Source: Thalassolituus sp006212115
Lineage (GTDB): Bacteria; Pseudomonadota; Gammaproteobacteria; Pseudomonadales; Oceanobacteraceae
Length of the DNA stretch: 64,000 nucleotides
NCBI RefSeq assembly: GCF_040372045.1
Contig: NZ_BAABWH010000005.1
Strand: one strand, 5' to 3'
Numbering within the stretch: position 1 is the stretch's first letter; the number at the start of each line of letters is the position of its first letter. A program made the translations under genes and the position numbers. The notes under the pieces are model-generated. The model was given only the letters and a program-made list of their open reading frames with translations, was not told the DNA's origin and did no database searches. Below, piece by piece: positions 43,339 through 50,938 of the stretch.

Positions 43339-44973
43339 TTAATGCGAGGTTTCCTGAGTAGCGTGCAACTGAATGCGTTCGGTTGCACGCTGCGATAGGC
43401 CCGCGGCATGGTTCATAACGTGAAAAATGACGTTCTGCTCGTTCACACCTGAAATCAACGGCGCACCGGGTCCTCGGGCATAAATAGCAACATCCTCGCC
43501 GCCATGTGTTTCTGCAGTAAGTGGAACCAGCGCTTCCTGGTGATAGCCGACCGACTGAGTGTCTATATCGGTAATGTCCTGACGACCAAAGGTCACTGGT
43601 TCTTCATAGACTACCTCAGGGTCTGTCTGAACGCCCAGTGCATAGTGGCCTCGACCGTTCATATACCCCAGAGTCGTATAGGGTTTACCGTCTTCCGCGA
43701 GCGTCGGTTCACTTTGCCCAACACCAACGACTTTTCCGAGAATGGGATTGCCGCGCTTGGGGTAGCCTGCCATTGTAAAAACATGGCTATGATCTGCAGT
43801 AACGATAATCAAAGTGTCGTCTTCTGAAGTCATATTTAATGCCATACTGATCGCATTCGAAAACTCCCGGGTTTCATGCAGAGCATTAAACGCACTACCG
43901 GCGTGGTGCGCGTGATCAATGCGACCCGACTCGACCATAAGAAAGAAGCCTTCCTCGTCCGCGTCGGCCTGCAACAACTCCAGCGCTTTTTGAGTCATCT
44001 CACTCAATGACGGTTCGCCTGCTTTATCATTCTGACGATCGATTTCGAAGCGCATGTGAGTTTCTTCGAATAAGCCCAGCACAGGCAAAGTCGACAAGGA
44101 CGCGAAGGTCTCAGAATCAAATGCGAACTGACCAACCGGATTCAGCTTCTGCCACTCAGAAATAAGATGGCGACCATCTGTGCGGTCACCCTCAGTCTCA
44201 CTGCGCGCATCTGCGGTATTCGAGGCAGCATCCGCCGGCAGAAAATGTCGACGACCTCCGCCAAATGCCACCTCAATACCGTCGACAGCAACTCCATAAG
44301 TCGAAGCTGTACGTGTTTTAAAATCAACAAACTGAGACGCAATGTCCACGCAGCCAGCGGCAACGGCGTCTTCCGTCATATCGGAAATATCTTCCCAGTT
44401 GCGTTCGGCAGAATACGCGTATGTCGCCGCGGGTGTTGCGTGAGTCAGTCGCGCGGTGGTCACAATACCGGTTCTCATACCGGCAAGCTCAGCCATTACC
44501 AGAGCGGAGGGCATTTGTAACTCTGCCTGATGGCAGGCACCCCGTTGTGCCTCTTCACTCAGGCCTATCACCCCTGCATCCGTCTTTACGCCTGTCACCA
44601 TCGCGGTCATAGTGCCAGCCGAATCCGGGGTTTGCGCATCCACGTTGTAGGTTTTACTGAGCCCAGTAAAGGGTAACGTCTCAAAACTAAGCTGATACTC
44701 TTCACCACTCAGCCCCAGTAATTGCCCTGCGTAAATACGCGAAGCCGTCACGGTTGATATTCCCATACCGTCGCCTACAAACAGAATGACATTCTTAGCT
44801 TGAGTGTTGTCTTTAAGATAGCTGGCTCGCTCCTCGACGGCTTTTTTCCCTGCGATATACCAAGGGTTAGTCGAATCAAAGAGGTCAATAGAACCAGAAG
44901 AGCTACGATCGATATCGGAGCAGCCCGACAGCAGAAATACAGAGGTAAACAGCAAAAGGTGGGAATATTTCAT
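43339..44973 (-). CDS. Alkaline phosphatase, lipoprotein type
   Basis: 544 residues from the ATG at 44973 (44982 also possible). Lipobox FLLSGC makes it a lipoprotein in the envelope. The PhoA-type active site is intact: VGDGMG metal site, nucleophile serine in TPDSAGTMTAMVTGVKT (about 118), ESGRIDHAHHAG and VTADHSHVF zinc ligands, and a late THGGEDVAIYA histidine. Hydrolyses phosphomonoesters. It starts 37 bases after the motB-like stop in the same direction, with a small hairpin CAGTCA-TGCGAA-TGACTG (44986-45003) between, so it may be the last gene of the motor cluster or a separate unit. Confidence 0.93.
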   Translation of the reverse strand: MKYSHLLLFTSVFLLSGCSDIDRSSSGSIDLFDSTNPWYIAGKKAVEERASYLKDNTQAKNVILFVGDGMGISTVTASRIYAGQLLGLSGEEYQLSFETLPFTGLSKTYNVDAQTPDSAGTMTAMVTGVKTDAGVIGLSEEAQRGACHQAELQMPSALVMAELAGMRTGIVTTARLTHATPAATYAYSAERNWEDISDMTEDAVAAGCVDIASQFVDFKTRTASTYGVAVDGIEVAFGGGRRHFLPADAASNTADARSETEGDRTDGRHLISEWQKLNPVGQFAFDSETFASLSTLPVLGLFEETHMRFEIDRQNDKAGEPSLSEMTQKALELLQADADEEGFFLMVESGRIDHAHHAGSAFNALHETREFSNAISMALNMTSEDDTLIIVTADHSHVFTMAGYPKRGNPILGKVVGVGQSEPTLAEDGKPYTTLGYMNGRGHYALGVQTDPEVVYEEPVTFGRQDITDIDTQSVGYHQEALVPLTAETHGGEDVAIYARGPGAPLISGVNEQNVIFHVMNHAAGLSQRATERIQLHATQETSH

Positions 44974-45010
44974 GGTCGTCAACGCCAGTCATGCGAATGA
45001 CTGCATGGTA

Positions 45011-45685
45011 TCAGTAACGTCTTACAGTGACGACAACCCGACGATCAGCTTCACGTTGATCTTGAGTGGTAATGTCCCCTTCCAGAACCTTCGGACGACT
45101 ATCCGCGTAACCCGATGCTTTAAGACGTTCTTTCGCAATTCCAGTTTGCAGTAAATACTTCACGACACCGGTCGCGCGGGCCGCAGACAACTCCCAGTTT
45201 GAAGGGAATTCATCTGTCGCAATGGGTAAATCGTCGGTGTGCCCTTCCACTTCAATCATATGAGAGCCATGACTGACGTCTTTGATCACCCTTCCAAGCT
45301 CCTGCAACATAGGCTGCGCATCGGGCTTTAGCTGCGCCGACCCTGAATCGTACAGCGCCACATTTGCAAATTCGACCTGTATACCGCGCGGATCAAGCGT
45401 GACCGTTACCTGATCCGCCAACCCATTCTTTTCAACGTACTCGTCGAGCCCCTGCTTAATTTCCGTAAAAGGCGTCGCATTATTTTCAGATGAAATCACC
45501 TCTGCGAGGCCTTCTTTCAAGGACTCGATTTTTCCCTGATTTAAATCCGATACCGCGAGTATCATCACGAAAAATGCCAACAGCAACGTAATAGCGTCAG
45601 AATACGTCACTAACCAAGAGCTGGAAGAATCATCAAAATTGGGACGACGTCGTCGCAATCCACGCTGACGAGATGCATGGCTCAT
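45011..45685 (-). CDS. MotB-like stator protein with OmpA peptidoglycan-binding domain
   Basis: 224 residues. A basic cytoplasmic tail is followed by a single membrane helix with the ion-pathway motif WLVTYSDAITLLLAFFVMI; the aspartate (residue 30) is the position that carries the proton or sodium ion in MotB/PomB. After a periplasmic linker comes an OmpA-like domain (about 120-220) with VEGHTDDLPI and NWELSAARATGVV, which anchors MotB to peptidoglycan. The length is shorter than flagellar MotB (about 300). Its ATG overlaps the stop of the motA-like gene (TGATG). It belongs to a cluster with a FliF/FliG-like rotor and no other flagellar genes. Confidence 0.9.
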   Translation of the reverse strand: MSHASRQRGLRRRRPNFDDSSSSWLVTYSDAITLLLAFFVMILAVSDLNQGKIESLKEGLAEVISSENNATPFTEIKQGLDEYVEKNGLADQVTVTLDPRGIQVEFANVALYDSGSAQLKPDAQPMLQELGRVIKDVSHGSHMIEVEGHTDDLPIATDEFPSNWELSAARATGVVKYLLQTGIAKERLKASGYADSRPKVLEGDITTQDQREADRRVVVTVRRY

Positions 45686-46488
45686 CAGAGTTCACCCGAT
45701 AACACGGGGGTTCGTACAGACGGCTTAAGAAATGCGCTCAGCCTGTCCTGCATATACAGTGCCGTGCGCTTCTCACTCAACAGGACAAACCCCTCAGACA
45801 CCAGCTGATGGCGGAAATACATGGTTTCCTGTTTTTCTGTAACCTGATTTGCAGCTGGCTTAAAAAATAAGTTCGACAGTAAAACACCATACAGCGTCGT
45901 GATTAATGCCAAGGCTAGGCCTTTACCCAAACCCGCCATATCCCCATTCAGATTATCCAACATGATAATCAACCCGACTATGGTACCCACCATCCCAAAG
46001 CCGGGTGAGTACACAGCCATGGTATTCAATACCTTGCCTTCCAACGTGTGGCGCTGCCAGGTTGCATCCATCTGATCGGTCAACATAGTGCGGATATCAT
46101 GATTGCTGTAGCCAGCTCCCATGAGATCCAGACCGGCGCGCATAAATTCATCGTTCTGCTCTTGCTTCGTCAAAGATTGCTCAAGCGCCACAATGCCACC
46201 TTGACGATAAATCGTACTCCACTCAACGAAGCGATCCGTCACCTGCTTGAGGTGTTTCTGTGATGTTGGCGGGTGAAAGAAGGTGTACAGCATGCTGCGT
46301 AAGGCACGAATCACATCCATGGTGGAGTAACTGATTAAGGCTGCCGCCAAGGTACTACCAAACACCAGCCCGAAACTGGAAACACTGATAAATATGACAT
46401 GGTTATCAGTGGCGCTGGCCACTGCGAACACAAGGAGACCAATGCCTGCACAAAAACCAATTAGCGTACTGAATGAAAAACGGAACAC
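45685..46488 (-). CDS. MotA/PomA-like stator protein
   Basis: 267 residues, four membrane helices (about 4-25, 29-54, 150-172, 186-208) with a cytoplasmic loop between the second and third, as in MotA. Conserved MotA features are seen: the loop segment IYRQGGIVALEQ, and the channel region YSPGFGMVGTIVGLIIMLDN followed by KGLALALITTLYGVLLSNLFF with the family proline and threonines. With the MotB-like partner it should form an ion-driven 5:2 stator. It starts 42 bases after the rotor-like gene stop. Confidence 0.92.
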   Translation of the reverse strand: MFRFSFSTLIGFCAGIGLLVFAVASATDNHVIFISVSSFGLVFGSTLAAALISYSTMDVIRALRSMLYTFFHPPTSQKHLKQVTDRFVEWSTIYRQGGIVALEQSLTKQEQNDEFMRAGLDLMGAGYSNHDIRTMLTDQMDATWQRHTLEGKVLNTMAVYSPGFGMVGTIVGLIIMLDNLNGDMAGLGKGLALALITTLYGVLLSNLFFKPAANQVTEKQETMYFRHQLVSEGFVLLSEKRTALYMQDRLSAFLKPSVRTPVLSGEL

Positions 46489-46530
46489 GACGATACTACT
46501 CCTTAACTCTTAGCCCCAAACCTTCAGAAC

Positions 46531-48465
46531 CTAGCTCTGCTTCACTTCAGCCAGCTCATCCATAGAGAAGCGACCTTCACGAATAACATCACGCATTTTT
46601 TGCACAACCTGACGACGGGCCGATTCAACCTGATCCTGTGCGGTCGCCGCTTCTGATACTTTCAGTTCATTAATAATCCCCGCGCGCAACTTGGCGGGCA
46701 ACGCAGCCAGTACGTAACGTTTAAACTCAATAGACGTATTGCACAGCGACGCAGTTAAAATCGCGGTATCCAAGGTGCGTAACTCATTAGAAATAATGCG
46801 ATCTGGTGTCCTGCTCAAATCAGCAAATGTGAAGTACACCTGACGTAAGCGATAGTAGGTTTCCGGCTTCTCAGACTTGAGTGTTTTAAGCATCCGGGTT
46901 TCTTCACTGGTGGTCATCTTATCCAGCATGCCGATTAATACCGACAAACCATCCGCCGTAATATTCTCAAACGAAGGGACCGTCAATGACGCTTTGGCCA
47001 GGCGATCTGCAACATCTTTAAAAGCCGAGACGGGGAGACTCTCAAATTGTCCCAACTCGAATGCGATATCCGCCAACTCACGCGAGTCCAGTCGCAGAAT
47101 AATATCCGCCGACCGCTGGGCCGGTAGCTGCGACATGACTAACGCCTTGATGCGTATATCCTCATCCTTAATCAGGAACAGCACCTGGGAGTCGTTCAGT
47201 TTATTCAGAAAGGCAAAAGGCTGAGTATTTGAGGCGTCGTCCTGCTGGCGCTCAAGACGTTGAGAAAACTGCTCCATGCCTTCCGATAACTGCTCTTCAT
47301 TCCAATCGCCTTCTTGTAGTAAGTCGTCGATCTGTTTCCAGTCTGCTGGCGTGAGATGCGGCGCCAGACTGGCAAATAAGCTCTTACCCATCGTTGCAGA
47401 TAACGAAGCAACCTCAAATGCCTGCGCGCTGCCCAAGGCCTGTGACACCGCCTGCTGAAAGCGATGTGGCTGCGACAGTCCCTGGCTCACCAGTCGTTGG
47501 CGGGATTCATTGATTCGATAACGGAGTGCTGCCGTATCGCCCTCCGACTGGCGGGCAATGCCAGTTCCCTTAGCCGTGTCAACGGGAGTATCAAGCCCGG
47601 GATGAGCTGTGGCCATTGAAGTAATTGGCTGATTGAGACGACGCCACAGTGCAAGGAACGCCAGCACGAGAAGCAACCCGACAACCAACAGGCTGGCTAA
47701 CCAAATCCAAGGGGTGTATGCCTCCCAGAAAGAGAGGGGCGTTTCCTCTTTTTTCAGGTGACTAAAACCTGTTTTGACAATATTTAATGTATCTCCACGG
47801 AGTTCATTAATTTGTGCTTTGCGCGTCACCAGGTTTTTCAAAAACTCGATCTGTTCGTCTTCTAAGCCATTATCGACGACTAATGTAATCTCGAGTTTTT
47901 TAATGATATTGCGATAGCCTATGGTTTTCTCCGAGGGCTGACCGGCTTGCGCCTGTTGTTTTTGCTGTGCCACGTCTTTGAGCTGATCCGCGTAGGAGAT
48001 AATCTCCTGACGCTCTTTCTCAAGCTGCTGCAGCTGAGAATGCAGCGCACGTAATTTCTCGTTATTTTCCTTCAAGAGCGGCATTTCGCTGACAGGCAGA
48101 CCAGGTAATTCTTCGAGGTCATCCAAATTATTGGATTCAATATCAGGCAGCGAAATACTGCCACTGACTCGCGGTTTAGCCGGAAGTTGTGGAGGCTGCT
48201 GAGCTGGTGCTGGCTGACCCGATTCACGTACGACGGTGCGTGCGCGTTCAATGACTGCATCAACCTGAATAATAAAGCGGTTATTACCGAGATAGGACTC
48301 AATATCCTGACGTAAGCGCGCCTCAAGGTCACTGCGAAAACGCGCCTCTTCTACCTCATCTTTTTTTACCGGCACCTCAAATGTGTCTTGAGAGTGTGCC
48401 ATGAAGGGTAACATCAGAAGAGAGCAAACAAGCACCCAAAGATAACGACGTATTGAATTCATCAT
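46531..48465 (-). CDS. FliF-like/FliG-like fusion protein: membrane-anchored rotor candidate
   Basis: 644 residues from the ATG at 48465 (GAGGGAGGG just upstream; TTG at 48480 less likely). Signal peptide 1-25; 38-75 (RFRSDLEARLRQDIESYLG) and 185-235 (IIKKLEITLVVDNGLEDEQI, ELRGDTLNIV) resemble the FliF ring-building periplasmic domain, split by a Pro-rich coiled-coil insert; membrane helix 253-274; cytoplasmic linker; FliG middle-like 415-490 (PFAFLNKLNDSQVLFLI, VMSQLPAQRSADIILRL); FliG C-like 500-635 (LSVLIGMLDKMTTSEETRML, VYFTFADLSRTPDRII, YVLAALPAKLRAGIINEL, GRFSMDEL). In flagella FliF and FliG are separate proteins that touch end to end. Followed by motA/motB-like genes. The FliG EHPQ motif is not kept. 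Function unknown; inference is a stand-alone rotor. Confidence 0.8.
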   Translation of the reverse strand: MMNSIRRYLWVLVCSLLMLPFMAHSQDTFEVPVKKDEVEEARFRSDLEARLRQDIESYLGNNRFIIQVDAVIERARTVVRESGQPAPAQQPPQLPAKPRVSGSISLPDIESNNLDDLEELPGLPVSEMPLLKENNEKLRALHSQLQQLEKERQEIISYADQLKDVAQQKQQAQAGQPSEKTIGYRNIIKKLEITLVVDNGLEDEQIEFLKNLVTRKAQINELRGDTLNIVKTGFSHLKKEETPLSFWEAYTPWIWLASLLVVGLLLVLAFLALWRRLNQPITSMATAHPGLDTPVDTAKGTGIARQSEGDTAALRYRINESRQRLVSQGLSQPHRFQQAVSQALGSAQAFEVASLSATMGKSLFASLAPHLTPADWKQIDDLLQEGDWNEEQLSEGMEQFSQRLERQQDDASNTQPFAFLNKLNDSQVLFLIKDEDIRIKALVMSQLPAQRSADIILRLDSRELADIAFELGQFESLPVSAFKDVADRLAKASLTVPSFENITADGLSVLIGMLDKMTTSEETRMLKTLKSEKPETYYRLRQVYFTFADLSRTPDRIISNELRTLDTAILTASLCNTSIEFKRYVLAALPAKLRAGIINELKVSEAATAQDQVESARRQVVQKMRDVIREGRFSMDELAEVKQS

Positions 48466-48476
48466 ATTGCCCTCCC

Positions 48477-49154
48477 TCAACGCAGGCGTGCCAGACTGGC
48501 ACGTACCTGATCAAGCTCAGGATCGAGTTCGAGCGCCTGTTCCCAGCTTGCCCGCGCCTCTGGAAGCAAACCCATCTTGTAATAGATACTTCCCTTGAGG
48601 GCATGCGCTTGTGCTGAATCCGGAATCAACTCGAGTGCATCATTGGTCTGATCAAGCGCGTCCCAGTATTCCTTTTTATAAAACAGGCTTTGGGCCGAAA
48701 GGATGTGTTTCGTCATCGTTTCGCTACGACTGAGTTTTTCCTTCTGCTGCTCGCTGATTTTTCCCTCTGCATCAGCGTGATTTTCAGCCGCGATATCACT
48801 AGCAGTGCCTTCCATCAGTCCGTCGCTCTGATCTTCCACTTCAGCATGACTCTGCGGCAAATCCATAACGAACTTCACATCAGAATCACCCGCATCAATG
48901 GTCATCAGAATGTCATACCCTTCACCGTAGCGATGGATGTGCATCAAGCCATGTTGCTTTTTGGCTTTCTCGACCACCTTCTCCAGTTGAGAGATTTCTT
49001 CAACCTCGGCCTCTTCTTCCGGTTCGACAGGCTTCCCCGGATCGACCCATGGGCTTGGGTTAAACCCTTTTACCATCTTGTTGGTACGTTCGTGCGAGCA
49101 ACCCTGAATTCCCAGAGAGACAAGGAGCACGGCAACTATCATTCCTGCTTTCAT
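48477..49154 (-). CDS. TPR-containing lipoprotein of the motor-like cluster
   Basis: 225 residues. Lipoprotein signal with lipobox GIQGC (cysteine 19); an acidic Pro/Glu region (about 38-60); a middle domain with HGLMHIHRYGEGYDILMTID (about 68-88); and two C-terminal tetratricopeptide repeats (about 150-222: LFYKKEYWDALDQTNDALEL, IYYKMGLLPEARASWEQALE). The ribosome site AGGAGA overlaps the stop of the upstream gene, and its own stop lies 11 bases before the FliF/FliG-like start, so all are co-translated. Possibly an assembly factor, like PilF/PilW-type lipoproteins for pilus secretins. No exact family known to me. Confidence 0.75.
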   Translation of the reverse strand: MKAGMIVAVLLVSLGIQGCSHERTNKMVKGFNPSPWVDPGKPVEPEEEAEVEEISQLEKVVEKAKKQHGLMHIHRYGEGYDILMTIDAGDSDVKFVMDLPQSHAEVEDQSDGLMEGTASDIAAENHADAEGKISEQQKEKLSRSETMTKHILSAQSLFYKKEYWDALDQTNDALELIPDSAQAHALKGSIYYKMGLLPEARASWEQALELDPELDQVRASLARLR

Positions 49155-49162
49155 ACTATCTC

Positions 49163-50218
49163 CTAGAATCTCAGACCAAGTGACAAGTCATAGCTCGCAC
49201 CACCAAGCTTCCCTGTGTCTTCCAGACCAGAAACACTCGTCCATTTCGCTGTGCTTTCCGGCAAGTACGTCACGCCATAATCAATGAAGCCGTCTTTGAA
49301 AAAGGGGAATTCAAAACCAAAACGGAAGACCAGTGCGTTGGTGTCGTTAAAGAACGCCTGCCCCATACCCAGATAAACTTTCGTATCGATAAGATCATCC
49401 ATGCTGGGAATATCAGCGATGATCCTCCCTTCCAGATTTATGCCTGAGATATCGAAGTTTTCGCGATTAGAGAAATTGCGGAAATACTCGAACGCCAGGG
49501 TGTATTGCAACTGATCGTCGAGGCTCGTCGTTTCGCGGCGTCGGATGCCAAATACGGTGACGCCTTTTACCTCTTCACTGTCTGTACTGGACAGGTGGGC
49601 CCGCTCTGCAGAAATTCCCCATGCGCCGACAAGGAATTCATAATTTACGCTGTCAAAGCCCTCTACTTCCTGTTCCAGAGTCGTTTTCTTCGAATATTCT
49701 TTCAGCCACAGTAATTTGTTGTCGCGGGCATCGACCATACGCAAGTTAATGGTGAATTTGTTCTGCTCGACTGACGCGTTCCAGAACAAAAAAGCATCCG
49801 CTCGCACATGCTGCCCTAGCTTCCGTAACGCCTGATTATCAACAGCGACATGGCTGACCTCGAGCCGGTCTTCTCGCATTGCTACCTGCGTAGTTCTGCA
49901 TTCAAGACATTGAATGACTTCAAAACGACCGCTATCCAGCATGCGCTTCATTAGCTTGTTCTCGATCATCAAATGAACTTGCTTAGGAATCTTACGGTGC
50001 ATCCGATCCCCGTTGTGATATAGCGCTACCCGCTTCACGGACTCGGGAAGGTCAATTAACTCTTCCTTTACCAGCGTTTTGTCGTCATCCAGCAGCTGAG
50101 TAAAACCCGTGTACAAAGATGAGCGCATTTCGGGTGGCTCAAGACCGGGAAGAGGTGTCTCTGCAAGACTGCTGAGCGGTAATAATATTACGGAGAGTAA
50201 CAGTAACCGTCGGAACAT
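49163..50218 (-). CDS. Outer-membrane protein with FlgO/CsgG-like domain and C-terminal barrel
   Basis: 351 residues. Signal peptide of 19 residues. Residues about 60-200 have the alternating pattern of CsgG/FlgO/LpoB-type domains (VKRVALYHNGDRM, LMIENKLMKRMLDSGRFEVI, ALRKLGQHVRADAFLFWNAS, INLRMVDARDNKLLWLKEYS). Residues 230-351 are amphipathic strands (QLQYTLAFEYFRNF, ALVFRFGFEFPFF) ending in phenylalanine, as in barrels. In sheathed-flagellum bacteria FlgO/FlgT-type proteins form outer rings of the motor. First gene of the motor-like cluster; inference is an outer-membrane partner. Alternative: an unrelated curli-secretion-like protein. Confidence 0.65.
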   Translation of the reverse strand: MFRRLLLLSVILLPLSSLAETPLPGLEPPEMRSSLYTGFTQLLDDDKTLVKEELIDLPESVKRVALYHNGDRMHRKIPKQVHLMIENKLMKRMLDSGRFEVIQCLECRTTQVAMREDRLEVSHVAVDNQALRKLGQHVRADAFLFWNASVEQNKFTINLRMVDARDNKLLWLKEYSKKTTLEQEVEGFDSVNYEFLVGAWGISAERAHLSSTDSEEVKGVTVFGIRRRETTSLDDQLQYTLAFEYFRNFSNRENFDISGINLEGRIIADIPSMDDLIDTKVYLGMGQAFFNDTNALVFRFGFEFPFFKDGFIDYGVTYLPESTAKWTSVSGLEDTGKLGGASYDLSLGLRF

Positions 50219-50532
50219 CTGGGCATCCTGTATAGGTAAAACGCGAATACAGAGAGCTTAGTTCAGTACAGTAGACTCAGTTGAGGCGGCGACATTCCAA
50301 CCTTTTGATTAACAAATGTTTTTTATTTGAAGATAAGATGACCGACAATAATCGAACGTCGTTCTATTTCACGAACGCCATTGAAATGCCGCAATGTGGA
50401 ATGCAGCGGTAGGGAACTGGACAGTTTCAGCCGAACGCCAAAAGAGGTACCGAGAAACGACAAACCGACGCCATAAAGACGTCAGCTTGTTTTCATTGGT
50501 AACAGATTGTCAGAGGTAAGCCGTTGATCTCG
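50219..50532. other. Gene-free upstream region of the motor-like cluster
   Basis: An AT-rich stretch (about 50320-50345) likely holds the minus-strand promoter of the motor-like cluster. I looked for the sigma-28 pattern TAAA-N15-GCCGATAA and the sigma-54 GG/GC pattern and saw neither. A small palindrome GAACGTCGTTC lies near 50353. No gene seen. Confidence 0.4.
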
Positions 50533-50829
50533 TCAGTTCGACAGGTGATCACACAAGGCTGCCATATCAACATCGCGCTGAGTCACACCGCCGGCATCAT
50601 GGCTCCACCAGATAACCGTCAATAAGCCCCACGCCACGTTGATTTGAGGGTGATGATCATAATTCTCGGCGAGTTCAGCTATCTTGCCTGCCAAAGCAAA
50701 GGCATCGGCAAAATTAGCAAAGGTCCAGGTTCGACAGAGGCAGGGGATGTCCTCCATTGTACCAATGTGCCACTCAGGACGACTCAAGAGCTGAGATGTG
50801 AGTTCTTCGTGTGTCAGTACATCAGACAT
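50533..50829 (-). CDS. phhB: Pterin-4a-carbinolamine dehydratase
   Basis: 98 residues. Recycles the pterin cofactor after aromatic hydroxylation. The family motif is seen as ENYDHHPQINVAWGLLTVIWW followed by SHDAGGVTQRD, including the histidine pair and the downstream histidine (THxxGG here SHDAGG). No phhA (phenylalanine hydroxylase) gene is adjacent. Confidence 0.92.
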   Translation of the reverse strand: MSDVLTHEELTSQLLSRPEWHIGTMEDIPCLCRTWTFANFADAFALAGKIAELAENYDHHPQINVAWGLLTVIWWSHDAGGVTQRDVDMAALCDHLSN

Positions 50830-50869
50830 ACAACCTCCGGGAAAGAAGTGAATGAGTCCTTACTCTGAC

Positions 50870-50899
50870 AAAAAAGGAGAGCAATTGCTCTCCTTTTTT
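50870..50899. terminator. Terminator of the fumarase gene
   Basis: AAAAAAGGAGAGC-AATT-GCTCTCCTTTTTT, perfectly symmetrical, downstream of the fumarase stop on the minus strand. Confidence 0.9.
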
Positions 50900-50938
50900 C
50901 GTATCAGGACAGGTCAAAGAATCCTTAGGAGGAAATCC

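Noticed and set aside
45011..46488. Zorya-type anti-phage system from the MotA/MotB-like pair
   Set aside because: ZorA has a long cytoplasmic tail that is missing here, and no ZorC, ZorD or ZorE gene is present; the partner is a FliG-like rotor.
45011..50218. Ordinary flagellar operon fragment
   Set aside because: No other flagellar genes lie in 10 kb on either side, FliF and FliG are fused and reduced, and no sigma-28 promoter was seen.
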